Positions 31,016 through 43,209 of a stretch of 64,000 nucleotides of DNA are shown here, piece by piece. The DNA is taken from assembly GCF_017591425.1 (NCBI RefSeq), contig NW_024466599.1, positions 27,876,001 to 27,940,000 on the forward strand. Direction: 5' to 3'. Source of the stretch: Ochotona curzoniae (lineage: Eukaryota > Chordata > Mammalia > Lagomorpha > Ochotonidae). The notes under the pieces were generated by a model that was not told where the DNA came from, made no database searches, and worked only from the letters and a program-made list of their open reading frames with translations. Positions within the stretch are counted from its first letter, which is position 1; every line of letters begins with the position of its first letter. A program made the position numbers and the translations under genes.

Positions 31016-33511
31016 CATTATACCAGAAGGATGCTATTGAGGTCTGCTGGAATTAGACTAGAAAGACTCAGGGACCAGCACAAATAAACTTCCACTGGCC
31101 AGTAATGGGATAATTAAAATAATAACCACAATGGATTGAAACATACTAGATATATTGAAGCCCGTGTATTTATAGTCACCTTAAAATTACATTTAGTGGT
31201 GACTATTGGAGGACTGTGGGCGAACGAAGTCAGTATTTGGGAACTGGAAAATAAAGGATTAACAGGTATTTCATTGATAGTGTTCTTAAGGGAAAAGCTG
31301 AATGAATGTTTGAGATAGTACAAAGTTGCTTATCAGAAGCCTCATTACCAGGTTGCTAATTACTTGTTGTCCTTTGCCATGTCCAGTTCAATAACGCCTC
31401 CTTGTATTGGTTTTTGTATTTCCTTCATTTATGCCCCATAAGCTGCATACCTGTTCTCTGGGAGATTACCAAAAAAGTACTGCCTACAAATGTGTGGCTC
31501 GGGCTCTGCCCTGTAGAGATGATGATAGGGGTGGGGGTGGCAGGGAGCAGGGAGACTCAGGCTAGGATAACATCCTAGTTCACATTCTTGAAAACATATC
31601 TAATTTCACCGGGCATTTGACACTATTTGGTTCAGGTTCTTGCTCCTGTCTCCTGCGGGGGACTGTCCCTTGGAGAAATGTGAATGGGAATTCTTAAAGT
31701 GGAAGAGGTAGAAGATAAAGATGGCTATAGAAAGCAAAACTGAATGTAAACTTGCATTCGAACAACATTGCCTAGGTGACTTGACTATACCTTAACATTA
31801 AATAGCACTGCTCTAGAGGAACATTTTAGAAAGAGGTAAGATGTTGAAGAGGTCAATAGGAAGCATATTGAGGGAATGAGAGAACACACTGTTAGCTGGG
31901 GTCCAACAGGAGAAAGATGAGATTGAATGCATATGAAAACAACTTCAAGTTCATAATGAAAAAGAACTGGAAATATTTTTTCATATGATGTAGAATATAC
32001 AATGCACAATCTGGTACAAGTTACTATAACAGTGAACAGAGTATGTGCTAAGTCTACTTAAATTAAAATACTCTGTACCACATACTCAAAAAATATTCTA
32101 GAAGGAAAATAACTTCCCAAATCAATAAAAATTACCTCCATATCATGAGAATCAAAGGGCAGATTCTCAGTAAATGATGGTAAAATGTTGAACCCAAGGC
32201 TTATGTTGGAGAGGAGCTGTGTTTGGGGCAGGTAGAAAAATCTTGTGTTCTTTCACTTCTCTGTGGTAGGTATTGCTTGGGCTTCTCAGTTCCCGCCCCC
32301 ACATTTCACACTCTTCCTCCTTGGTGTACCATCCCATTTTACCAAGTAAGACCCCTCAGCTATATGGCATGTTATTAGTAGGTATTTGTTGAATGTCCTC
32401 CAGAACAATCTGTTGATCAATCAATCGATCAAGCAAGGTTTGGTTTGCAGTGTTTGTCAGTTTCCCTTGGACAGATTCCTTGGCTGACTCGAAGTTGCCA
32501 GCATGATGTTTCTGAACACAGGATTAGGAAGTAGGATATGCTTGCTCCAGGACACCACAGGAAATACTTGAAGAAAGGACAAGAAGGACAAAAAAAGATT
32601 GAAGGGACATTTTATGGGGGTAGTTTGGAGCTTACAGAGCAAGCAGAGAAAGATCCAGTTACTGGGGATGGGGAGTGCTTCCTTTGATTCTAGTTGGTTT
32701 GCTTTGGAACCCTAAGTATGGACCCTTTGAAGTGCAGCTGGCTTGCTACCTTGGCTGTATGGTGCAGATTTGGTCATCTTGCCCAGTTTTGGGCTCATCT
32801 CTTAGCTTTGATATTATAGAAAACTTCCTTGCATTGTGCTTCAGGAATCAGAAACTCAGCTGCAGAAAATGTTTTAGGACATGAGTGATTTATAGCCTGT
32901 GTTTATTGAAGCTTCTTCTATAAACATTTTCCAGGCTCTGGAATGCTCACAACACCCTGCACCCTTCACAGCCACACCTATCCAATTCTTCCTTGGCTGA
33001 ATACAGTGCCAGTAACCTTTATCCAGATTTCCTAAGAATTACATGCCCAGGTTCTCTGGTCACAGTTCTAGCCCTCACCTGGTTTCCTGGGACATCGTCC
33101 AAGAGTTACATACCTATCTTTCCTGAGAGATCTCCAGCTGGCACAAAATTCTCATTTCTTGGAGATATTAGCAGATAAAGGGTATCCAGCTAGCCATGGG
33201 TACTGGCAGGGAATGTAGGACTATAACCTTTCCCAAAGACATGCATGTGGGTATCTATGCTGGCCCCCTATGGGTCTAATCCATAGCCCTGCTCCCCTAG
33301 GCATCTCCCAAGCGCTATACCATTGATTTCTGTTAGCTGCAGTACTGGGCCAGCTCAAAGACCAACATTCTTGTCCCTACAAACAAACGCCTGAATTTCC
33401 CATGACTGTGCTGTGGCTCACCCATTGCTTTTTGTTGGAAAGCATCTAGTCCTAGAAACTCAGTTCACTACAGATAGCCCATTTTCATGCTTATGAACCT
33501 GCACAGAAGAG

Positions 33512-33513
<2 letters not shown>
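31016..33513. other. Unassigned non-coding DNA
   Basis: About 2.5 kb with no repeat called. The segment at 31370-31570 (GCCTCCTTGTATTGGTTTTTGTATTTCC...AAGCTGCATACCTGTTC) has the look of an old LTR, but I cannot name it. TCAATCAATCGATCAA lies at about 32415-32432. No exon recognised. Confidence 0.4.
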
Positions 33514-33576
<63 letters not shown>

Positions 33577-33578
33577 TG
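33514..33578. repeat. (GT)n microsatellite, ~65 bp
   Basis: About 30 uninterrupted TG units, the longest dinucleotide run in the window, following GAGGGG. Alternating purine-pyrimidine sequence of this length can adopt Z-DNA. Confidence 0.97.
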
Positions 33579-35685
33579 TCCCCAATCTGAATCATGACGA
33601 GTTTCAGGAAAATGCTCCTACTTATAGGTTCAAAGTGTTCATTTTTGTGTTCTCTGTGTGTTTGACGGATTGTTGAGGCCTCTCCCCTGTGAATGTACAT
33701 TCATCTGTAGATTTATGACTGAGCTTTTATTTCTTCTGAAATAAAGACAGAAACTGTGGCAGTTTCTTTGTCTCTTGCTGAAGAACTAGAGTCTATGGAT
33801 TGCTTTCTTTCCAGTCATCCAAAGCTATCACTTGTTGTTCTTTTTACTTCTAATTTTCTCCCAATATCTCTTCTCTTCTCAACTTGTAAACACATCACTG
33901 TCTTTCCTTACAAACACTGAGTCAGTTGACATGGTTTAGAACAGTCTGCATGCTGACAGAAGCACTCTAGGTGACTCAGCTGATCTACCTTTTGTACCTT
34001 TCCTGTTTTCCAAGGTTAGGGAAAGCACTGGAGCCAGATGTTGTGTCCTTCCTGCCAAGTGAGAACCTTGCTCTGCCCAGGAGTCTTCCATTCAGAGTGG
34101 AGGCCAAAGGTCTCTGGACTTAAAAATGTCTTTAATTCAAGCCCAAGTGCAAATTCCAGCTTCTGCTGCCAGGTCCAAGCATCTGACCAAGATGGAACGT
34201 CTTTGACCTTCCTTCTTTCTTTCAGTTGTCCAATGAACTTGTGTCCAATTTGTCCTCTAACTCTCCACAGAGACTTTTCATTCTTCAAAGGCTCTGGTGA
34301 GTTTGGAAGGCTGCCAATCTGGACACAAAAATGTGCCTACAGGGAGATATTCTTCCCTAATTCTTGGTTGTCAGAAAGATAACTATCAGCAAATGGCCCT
34401 GAAAGAAAAGATGAAAGGGATCAACATTGTAAGCATTGGGAGCTTAGGCTGTCCAAGCCGCTGAACTCAAGATGAAGCTGGAACCAGAGCAGAGAAAATC
34501 CTATGCTGGGATTGGTAGCATTATGAGTGACCATTCAGGGGATTTATCAGAGAAAGCCAAGTGGAATGGACACTAATGAGCTGATGACTCAAGTCGAGGA
34601 GTGAATAAGATCATAGCAACCGGAATCATCCTTGGAGGTAGGGTGTTATATAAGGGTCACATCCCTTACTGACAGGCATTGGGTTGCATGATGAGATCGA
34701 CTTATCCCTCTCCAATGAACATTTTGCACTAAATAGAGTAAGGACTGTGATATGCCCACAAGTATTCTTAGCACATACACCCAAATGTGTTAGCTCTCCT
34801 TGTCTTTTATGAAGGCCTTTCCCCTAGACAAGGGACTAAACTGGATGTTGGCAGATCTTAAACATGCACAAGGGCACTGAGTCTAATATATTTTAGGTAT
34901 TTGGGAAATGTTTCATTAGTTATATGTAATAGGACTTATCCCCTGTTATGGATGCCTGTGGCAATGGCCTTTGAAATGACCAGTGCTATTTTAGCAATGT
35001 TTGGAATGTTCCGGAATGGTGTGGAGTGCTCTGCTCTCCTGCTGGAACAGTTTTATCTACTGATTCCAAAATGATGCATTTGGTTATTTCCTTTTCTCTA
35101 GAAGGGATGACAGATCACCGGGCATGGATGAGAGTGGTCAATCAGGCTAAGAGTGTCTGATAGACACTGACATCAGAAGTCAGTCAAGTAGCCTTTCCCT
35201 TAATCTCCTCCCTCCAAAAATATCTTTCTCACAAAGTCTCTCTATTGTTTTACCCAGTGCAGGTCTCAGTTTGCCTTATAAGGTGGTTTTAGGGTTTCAG
35301 ACTCTCACCAGAGGAAATATTTTCCTACTGTTCTGCCTGAGTTGCCCGAGTTGTTCATATCCATAAAGACAAGGAGGATTGTATAGGGCAAAACGCCCAA
35401 TCATCGTGGGAAGAATGAATCATTCCAAGAACAGTGAGATGGGCTGGATGGCAAAGGCAGCTGCTGGGCAGGAAGTTGGGGGTGGAAGGGTTACTGAGAA
35501 CAGCATCAAAACTGCCTTCTGTCTCGATGACTCCCACTAGGGGGTGCCCAGCATCCCAGAATACTCACTTTTATCAGGAAGCTGAGATTTGAAAGGACAT
35601 CTCTTGATAGAAGGGCACAAGCTGACACACATTTCCTATATTCCTGTATCATTGCCCCAAGTTGTCTTTGCATGCTTGTGCATGA

Positions 35686-35686
<1 letters not shown>
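33579..35686. other. Unassigned, apparently unique DNA
   Basis: About 2.1 kb with no interspersed repeat recognised, one of the longer repeat-poor stretches here. Open frames at 34016-34382 exist on both strands and look accidental. It holds a periodic GGAATG cluster at 35003-35028, listed separately. Confidence 0.5.
35003..35028 (+). promoter_or_regulatory. Three phased TEAD/MCAT-like motifs (candidate)
   Basis: GGAATG at 35003, GGAATG at 35013 and GGAGTG at 35023 are spaced exactly 10 bp apart. GGAATG is the core bound by TEAD factors, and 10-bp phasing places the sites on one DNA face. It lies in repeat-poor DNA. Chance occurrence in 64 kb is possible. Confidence 0.3.

Positions 35687-35728
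<42 letters not shown>
35687..35728. repeat. (TG)n microsatellite, ~42 bp
   Basis: About 20 uninterrupted TG units. Confidence 0.97.
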
Positions 35729-36084
35729 CAAATTAGCAAGTGCACAAATGCCTCTGAAGCATTTCAGGATTCTCGAATCCATGGAAACTCAAATTGGAAA
35801 TCAGGATTTCCTGATTTTCAATTCAGTAACTGAAATAGCTGTGGGCTACAAAGTCCTCCTGGGCCAAGGAGAAGTGACAGCCTAATGTTTTATCCCTGGG
35901 AAGCAGGAAGTCATGGTGATAGAAATGAGCATAACTGAGGGATTGAAAGGAGAGAAGACCAAAGCTGAGATGAAATCTTGAAGTGGGATAGGTGACAGGT
36001 AGGAGGAGGAGAGGGAACTCAACATAGCCAGATTTCAGAATGACCCCAGCAGAGCTTTTGGTTATGAATGGGTTTCTGGAAGGA
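35729..36084. other. Unassigned spacer
   Basis: No repeat or exon recognised. Confidence 0.45.
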
Positions 36085-36300
36085 ACCTAGAATTTGGATC
36101 CTGACAGACAGGAATTTAAATTTTAGTTCAAGCATTCAATAATCAGGTTATCTTGAGAATTTGGGCAAGTTATTCAACTTATTTGATTCTCAATTCTCTC
36201 ATCTTCAAAATGGGACTACTAAGAATAAGATCGAGAGTAATAAGTATATATAGTGTATACAAAGTACTCCTAATAATAATGAATATAACACTAAGAAAGT
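36085..36300 (+). mobile_element. MIR SINE, ancient
   Basis: AATTTGGATCCTGACAGACAGG, then TTGAGAATTTGGGCAAGTTATTCAACTTATTTGATTCTCAATTC and CATCTTCAAAATGGGACTACTAAGAATAAG. This is the forward MIR core with flanks in order. Confidence 0.82.
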
Positions 36301-37483
36301 CTAGACATCTGCCTTTCTCTGTTTTCTGATTGGAGTGGCTGAAGGCAAAGAAAAGTGTTCCTCCTGCTGTGGCTCAGAGGATCTACCTTCACCTTGGGAG
36401 TTTTCTTCCCTGAAGGACTCTGGTATGGGTTCTGGACATGCCTGGAGAGTGCTGGTGGTGCAGCTCTCCTCATCTTGTAGGAGTTACTACAGCCCTCAGC
36501 CAGAGTTTTGGAAATCCTCATCAGTACTGAAGCTTTCTATCTCATAACCTCATGGTAACAGAGAAGGCTAAAGGGCTGGGCTCCACATGTAGTGCTCAGC
36601 TGTATTACCAGCTGAGCGACACCAATGGACAGTAGCATTCCTCGCAACAGTTGTCCCCCGTATGTGGCATAGACCACCTCTACCAGCATCTGCACATGTA
36701 AATTCCAGACCCCTGGCAGACCTGTACAATCAGACTCTAATATTTCAAAGCTACTATTTACAAATTTACCTGTCTCTGGCTTAAACTTGAACTTGGAATG
36801 GAATAGTTTAATCTCCCAGACTGCCCTCTTTGGAGACACAGTGAAGGCTCCTGTGTAGACTTTGAAAATTATCTTCAGGTGTTCCTGATGTTACTATTTC
36901 TGAAGCCATCTTTATCCTAGCTAATCACATGCTTTCCTTAGAACTTTCTAAATGTTCCCAGGAACAAGGGCTGTGAAGATCACAGGATGCCCTTCCTGGA
37001 AATGCCTGATAGGGCAGGGTATTTGGGAAAGGTTGGTGAAAGTGACTCTTGAGCCACAGTGGTAAGGCAAGACAGCTGTCCCCCTGGGTGAGCCCCCAGT
37101 GGTGGATCTGCAGCCTTGAGCAAAGTCTATTGAAACTGACAGGAAGCTTCCTTCCTGGGAGCCAGCGGGGACACCAGGAGAAAGGCTAATTGAGAAAAGT
37201 CAATTGTGACTTGTTGTGTCTTGGCTGGCACAATTGCTGCTGGGTTAGTTGTGTTTACATTAAGTGTTGAGCCCCAAATTGCCCCTTCCTCTAAATTTGT
37301 GAACTCTGATATCTTGGACTTGAGAGAACAACTCAGGAAATGTAAACAGACCAAACAGAGTTTCTATGGACTATTTGAGCAGGGTTATTTGAGCTGGCTC
37401 TTCACGAAGGACTTATAATGGTAGATCATTAGAGAGAAAACACTGCAGTGAGGCAGTGGGGTAGCAAGCATAACATTTACTGT
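36301..37483. other. Unassigned; weak MER5-like trace
   Basis: The stretch at about 36700-36760 (CCAGACCCCTGGCAGACCTGTACAATCAGACTC) weakly resembles the middle of MER5. Otherwise no repeat or exon is recognised. Several open frames of 70-100 codons lie on both strands with no recognisable domain. Confidence 0.4.
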
Positions 37484-37506
37484 ATTTTTTAAAAGTTATT
37501 TATTTG
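37484..37506 (-). mobile_element. Old C-type SINE, tail fragment left of LINE-1
   Basis: TTTTTTAAAAGTTATTTATTTG is the reversed tail of the old SINE that resumes at 38654. The L1 inserted here and duplicated AAAAGTTATTTATTTG. Confidence 0.7.
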
Positions 37507-38637
37507 CACACTATATAGGCGATAGGGGGCTAATTTCCAGGATATACAAAGAACTTCAAAACAACCAAAAAACCAAAACAAACGAGCCACTCAAGAAATG
37601 GGCACGGGAAATGGGCAAACATTTCACAAAGGAACAAGTCCAAATGGCAAACAAACATATGAAAAAATGTTCGAGCTCCCTGGCAATAAGGGAAATCCAA
37701 ATTAAAACATCGATGAGGTACCACCTAACACCAGTAAGATTGGCCCACATAAACAAGAACACCAACGACGCTTGCTGGCGAGGATGCGGGGAAAAGGGAA
37801 CCCTACTCCACTGCTGGTGGAGCTGCAAATTGGTACAGCCTTTATGGAAATCAGTCTGGAGAACACTCAAACAACTCAAAATCTGCATACTATATGACCC
37901 AGCAATAGCACTCCTAGGAATATATCCAAAACACCTGTTTTACGACAAACCAACATGCATCCCTATGTTCATTGCAGCACAATCAGTAATTGCAAAAACA
38001 TGGAAGCAACCAAAATGCCCATCAGCAGAAGATTGGATAAGAAAGCTTTGGTTCATCTACTGCATGGAATACTACTCAGCTATTAAAAAAAACAAAATGC
38101 AGTTCTTTGTGGCTAAATGGGCCCAACTGGAAACTATAATGCTAAGGGAAATGAGTGAATCCCTAAAGGTTAGATACCACATGTTTGCCTTGATTTAACC
38201 TGTAATTTTTTGTTTGGTTGTTTGTTATTTTTTGAACCTGTCATTGATACTGTCTCAACCCAGATGTTTCGAAGAATGGAACTTGCATTATTTTTAACAT
38301 ATTGTTTACCCAATACTATGTCAATTAATTCCATAATGTTGTATATTGATACTGAGGTTTTGTTGGGGCTTTTAACTGACCGGATCTTTACTCTGTTAGC
38401 CCTACCTTCAGACCAGAGAAGGTCTCCCCAAGAGGCCACTGTACTTATCTGGACAATAAGACGCTGAACTTTATGCTAGGCATGTGTTTGCAAGGAATGA
38501 ATCTCAACTGAACTTGAACTATGGTTATGCAACAAGGTGGAGGAATCCACCATGGGGGGAGGGGTATGGGAGGGATGGGGGGAATCCCCAGCGCCTATAA
38601 AACTGTACTACATAATACAATGTAAACAACAATAAAA
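37507..38637 (+). mobile_element. Young LINE-1, 5'-truncated, with full 3' UTR
   Basis: About 1.13 kb, comprising the ORF2 C-terminal part, a stop at 38196-38198, and a 3' UTR of about 440 bp. The UTR has a G-rich segment (38555-38590) and ends ATGTAAACAACAATAAA. A perfect 16-bp duplication AAAAGTTATTTATTTG (37491-37506 and 38638-38653) flanks it, starting at TT/AAAA, the L1 endonuclease preference. Few mutations are evident. Its 5' truncation means it cannot move on its own, but its family was probably active recently in this lineage. Confidence 0.95.
37509..38198 (+). pseudogene. LINE-1 ORF2 protein, C-terminal 229 codons
   Basis: This frame is open from the truncation point to the normal ORF2 stop with no frameshift or stop. 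Full-length ORF2 encodes an endonuclease and a reverse transcriptase, and both are missing; only the C-terminal region remains. Counting from the methionine at 37611, the cysteine motif CX3CX7HX4C is intact (C55, C59, H67, C72, in CWRGCGEKGTLLHCWWSC). Other hallmarks are HMKKCSSSLAIREIQIKT, PAIALLGIYPK, IAKTWKQPKCP and MEYYSAIKKN. It has no promoter of its own and is a dead remnant despite the open frame. Confidence 0.95.
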
Positions 38638-38653
38638 AAAAGTTATTTATTTG

Positions 38654-38915
38654 AAAAGGAGTTAGAGAGAGGGAGAGAACGAGAGAAGGAAGGATAAAGA
38701 GAGAATGAGCAAAATGCAAGAGAGAGAGAGAGGTCTTCTGCCTGCTGGTTCAGTGCCTGAATGGCTACAACAGCTAGGGCTGATTCAGATAGGGCTGGAA
38801 CTCTGTCTTAGTCTCCCACGTGGTTGGCAGGGACACAAGCACTTAGGCCATTTTCCATTGTTTTCTCAGGTGCATTAGCAGGAAGCTGGACTGCAATAAC
38901 AGACCTACCATGTTT
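38654..38915 (-). mobile_element. Old C-type SINE, main part right of LINE-1
   Basis: A purine-rich GAGAGAGGGAGAGAACGAGAG segment, then GTCTTCTGCCTGCTGGTTCAGTGCC, CTCTGTCTTAGTCTCCCACGTGG and TCAGGTGCATTAGCAGGAAGCTGG. Old subfamily, split by the young L1. Confidence 0.82.
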
Positions 38916-39659
38916 GGTTTTAATTATCACTTGCAGCTGTTATGGCAAGAGGGTCCTCCTTGGCTTCCAAGGGTCCTTGCACTGTAGAACTGCAGTGAAC
39001 ATTCAGGGCATGCCTGGGGATGCAGAGATCTTGCAATAAAGACTCAGCTTCAAAAGGCCCCAAATAAACCAGAAATGTGCCTAAAAAGACAGTTAATGGT
39101 ATTTAAAATTCATTTATAACAAAGTGGAAAATAAATACTAATAAAGTATGTATTTAATCATTAGTGTATAGCGCATGTCACAGCCCTGTGTAGCTCACTG
39201 GACTGCTGGCCAATTCCAGGAGTTGGAGGACAAGGCCATGTGGATGTAGAGCTACCTTTTGCCTCTTCAGTGCAGGCTGCATCCCTGAAAGGGGTGCCAG
39301 TGGGAATGAGCCTCCCAATGGATTCTTAACATTTTTTTTGTTTTGATTTTTGGGATTAAGAGGATTCTTCTGACTCAACTGGAGATGGCTCTCTTCCCTA
39401 ATTTATTATTTCATGCCTGAGGCTGCCCCCCAAGTGAGCTCAGTATAAGCAAACCCATGCTGGAGAAAGCAACAGTGCAGGGACACAGTTCACAGCCACA
39501 GAGCTGCACCTCCACTACCAGAAGCAAAGACACACCCCAACTTCTTTCTTGTCATTCTTCGGGTATTGCTGAACCTAGAAAGGAAGTAAGTTCCAAAGGC
39601 AGGAAATGACCCAGAGACTATAACAATATGTGAATAGCTAAACCGGTGCTTCCGCCACT
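38916..39659. other. Unassigned non-coding DNA
   Basis: No repeat or exon recognised. Confidence 0.45.
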
Positions 39660-40160
39660 TTGTTTCAAACTTCTAATCTGTGTCCCAGGAAGCCTAACCC
39701 ATGGCCAGATGGAGCTGTTTTCAGCCGCTTCTTGGCATCTGCCACTCCCAGCTGGTGACATTTGCACGTTTCAGAAGGCAGACCTGTCCCGGCATCCTCA
39801 AACTTCCGGAGAGGTGTAGCCCCAGGAAAGTCCTTGGCTCTTTGGCTGACAGCACCAGCCATCTGATCTGCCTCAGCTGCAGCAGAGCGGCTGCTGGATG
39901 GCAGCCTAGAACACTGGCACGCCGATCTGTTCTCAAAGACTTGCCGCATCTGAAATCAAAATGCCCTATGTTGCCAGAAAAGGCTGGCTCCTTTGCTTGC
40001 TTCATAATCCCTTCTCACCAGGCTTTCCAATGAAACCCGATGAGTCAGGAAGGCAGAAAACGTGTCTAGGGGAGAGCTGGGTGTGGGCTGTGCTCTCTCA
40101 TTGCTTCTGAAAATCCCTTTTCTATTGTGCGTTTCGTAGGGATTTAGTTTGACTTGTTGT
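39660..40160. other. Repeat-free, GC-richer segment (candidate conserved element)
   Basis: Higher G+C than its surroundings and no interspersed repeat. Open frames of about 94-110 codons occur on both strands over the same bases, so coding is doubtful. It contains CAGCTG E-boxes and a perfect AP-1 site TGAGTCA (40041-40047). It may be a conserved regulatory element or unique sequence. Only comparison with other mammals can tell. Confidence 0.3.
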
Positions 40161-41084
40161 TTTGTTTTGTTTCTTCCTCTGTTAGATCTTTTGAGAGACC
40201 CTTCATTTACCACTCATGAAATGAGCGCTACAAAAGTGGGTGACTTAGTGATAGGAAACTGGCTGGGGCTGCAAAGAAGTTGAGACTTCACTTTTATCCC
40301 CAGTATAAAATCAAGAAAAAAACTCCCACTCTTATTCCCAGAAACAACCATCATTCAGTGGCTTTGTTCTGGCCCAGGGGCCTGTGCTTTTCCTGGTCTT
40401 TTAATTTTTAATGAACACCATCCCTCGGCCTTCCCACTGAGGGCTGTGTGCCAGCTGCAGTCTAAATACAGTGAGGTGGTTTCTGGGATAATTTCTCCAA
40501 ACAGATATCCAACTCATCTCCCCCTACGTAATTGGAAAGCAGCTAACTTTGCTGGGTGAACAATGTACTTAACTCTTTAAATACTTTTCAAAATGCTGAA
40601 CAGATTAAAGTAAAAATAATCTACTCTGTTGACATCAGATTTCTAGAAAAGTCCCAACAAGCAGGAGTGGAGAACTTTAACATTGGTCTGGTTAGAAATG
40701 GGACCAGAGCAGGTGACAATGTCCTGCTGCATTAATGCATCAAACATCTGTCTTCAATCTTAAAGCCACAAGGAAGAGTGAATTCTCTTTCTGTCTCTGC
40801 CTCTCTCTTCTTCTCTCCCCACTACCTCTTCCCTCCCCTTCTTTCTGCTGCCTAGGAATAAATGAACCAGGAATAAAATCTGGGAATAGGAGACAGAAGG
40901 CAGTCATTTCTCCAGCTATTCATACCAGCCAAACTGCTGTCAGAGTTACTGATACAATCCAAAGGAATTATGACTACAATTATAAGAATTTATGGTGAGT
41001 GAAATAAGTATATTATTTAAGAAAATCAGAGTTTAAGATGTGTTTGAAAATGGTTAAACAATATGTGAGAAAGGTACCAAGTTC
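40161..41084. other. Unassigned, repeat-poor DNA
   Basis: No repeat recognised apart from a pyrimidine-rich tract at 40785-40850. No exon called. Confidence 0.45.
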
Positions 41085-41124
41085 TACCTTTTTTCCTTTC
41101 TTTCTTTCTTTTTTTTTTTTTTTT
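41085..41124. repeat. T-rich tract with (CTTT)n
   Basis: CCTTTTTTCC followed by CTTT repeats and a run of about 16 T. It may be the reversed tail of a lost element. Confidence 0.8.
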
Positions 41125-42718
41125 ACTGCTGTCAGCCTCGATCTAAATATTTTATTTTAAAAAATAACATACTTGAGAAGTGTATTTTTACCTAAATATG
41201 TAATGGAGCAGAAGATTTTGTTTTGTTCCCTTAGGCATGTATTTGGAAAGCCTGGCCGTTGGATGCTACCAAGTCTTCTCCTGTGTTTAGCATAGATGAA
41301 GAAACAGAAGAGGGAGGGAATGCAGGGATTTTATTTGAGCACCTACTATGGAAGCACAAAGTTAAAATGTGACAGTAAATTCTGTGCTGAACCTTAGATT
41401 TAACTGAGGTAATAATTAGGTGCTTATTAAAGTAGATGCTTACATTTTGCAAAAAGAGAGAACGGAATTAAAGATGGGAAAAGAACAGAGGCATGATTTC
41501 CATTCTATGCTATGCGCGAGGAGACCAGGACTCCAGAGCATAGTCTCAGAGGTGCAGTGGCACATTGGAAAGGTCCCAGGAAACACAGTGACATTTGCTC
41601 TCTGTTGGACAGAGTAGACTGCCAGCTCAGGGTAGTTCATAGTTTCACTGTTAGATTGCATCAGCTGTTGTTCCACAATGCAATCACCAAGTGAAAATCA
41701 AAGTGAAACACAAGGTAAAGGTGCTGGCATCCAAGTGGGTTCCAAAATTGGAGGAGGTATTTAGTATTCAGTTGGCATACAGACTTTTATAAGTAACTCT
41801 GATAATTGAACGATGAAATATAATTTTTAAAATTTATGTGTTTTTTTCCTTTTCACTTAACTATTAGAAATTTAAGTGTTTTTTTTTCTTTTCACCTATT
41901 AGAGAATGGAATTTATATTAAGCATTTTTTTTTTTTGCCAAGGGACTCTGTGGAAAAATTACAGACACACTATGGTGCTGTTAACTGAGACAGTTTGAGG
42001 ATTGTGAATTAGAGCATTATAGCTTGTATCTAGTAGGCAAGGGTTGATTTTAATGGTCCAGGCCTATTTGTCAGAATAAAAAAGCAGTTAGAGTTTCATC
42101 TTCCCATTTCATCAAAATGTTGCTCCTGACATTCTTCCGTGTTCCCTCATTAAATGGACATTCTTTGTGTGAATGGTTTTTACTAAGACAACTACTTGGT
42201 AGACTATTAAAAGTTATCGTATGCAATGATTTTCAGAATGTTTCCAGTGAAGGACTTTTGTCTTTACAAATTGTTCCTCTCTCACGGATGGTTAGTATTG
42301 TAAGTCAACTTGTCTGGTCCCTGGTGCCCATATAACTGGTCAAATATTGTTCTAAATTTTTCTGTGAAGGTGTATGTTGTGTTTAGTGAAATGAACATTT
42401 AAATCAGTAGACTTTGAGTCAGTCAGATTGCTTTCCAACATGAGGATAGACCTCACCTAAACAGCTGAAGATTTTAACAGAACAGGAAATGATTTTTCCT
42501 GAACAGGAAGGAATTCTTACCAAAAGACTCCCTTTGTTCCCTGCCCCTCTCTCTGAAACTCAGTGTTTTAGCCTGCCAATCTTATTTTGGGCCTGCTAAT
42601 CATCCAGAATTTCATGAATCAGTTACTTAAAGTGTGTGTGTGTATCTATCCACCTATATATCTTGTTGGTTCTGCTACTGTGGAGAATCCTAACACAAAC
42701 TGATGCTTTACTGAATAA
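41125..42718. other. Unassigned non-coding DNA
   Basis: About 1.6 kb with no repeat or exon recognised. AT-rich with several T runs. Confidence 0.45.
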
Positions 42719-43018
42719 GCAAGGGCAGGCATTTAGCCTAATAGTGGAGATGCCGGTGTCCTACATTACAATGCTTGGGTTCAGTATCTGGCTCTTGATC
42801 CTGATTCTAGTTCTTGTTAATGCGCTTCCAGGAGGCAGTGACAATTGTGCAAATAATTAGGTTTCTGTCACTCGTGGGGGATCCTTGGATTAAGTTCCCA
42901 GCTTGTGGCTTTGTCTCAGACCAGATTCAGCTCTTGTGGGATTTGGGGGAGTCTGATGGAAGTGCTTTCTGTCTCTTCCTCTCTTTCCAAAAATTAATAA
43001 ACTTTAATGAGATAAAAA
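42719..43018 (+). mobile_element. Old C-type SINE, rabbit-like subfamily
   Basis: GGGCAGGCATTTAGCCTAATAGTGG, GATGCCGGTGTCC, TTGGGTTCAGTATCTGGC, CGTGGGGGATCCTTGGATTAAGTTCCC and tail AATTAATAAACTTTAAT. This matches the 'gggcaggcatttagcctagtggttaagatgccggtgtccc' type shared with rabbit. Confidence 0.85.
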
Positions 43019-43209
43019 ATCTTTACCAAAAGGATCATTTGCTTAAATGATCTGAAAATGTCAAACTGTTATGAAAATTGTTAAATGCTTTGTTTTCATG
43101 TTTAGCTTGTTTGTGACTGGTAACAAAATTTAAATTTTTTTTCATGTAACATTATATGAAAGGCTGAGGAACATATAGAGAAATACAGAGAGAACAAAAA
43201 GAGATGTTC
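43019..43209. other. Unassigned spacer
   Basis: Nothing recognised. Confidence 0.4.

Noticed and set aside
34016..34382. 114-codon plus and 90-codon minus frames
   Set aside because: Mutually overlapping, no domain, ordinary composition. Chance frames.
39701..40033. Overlapping 94-110-codon frames on both strands
   Set aside because: Frames on both strands over the same bases, without splice context or a recognised domain, are best explained by locally higher G+C.
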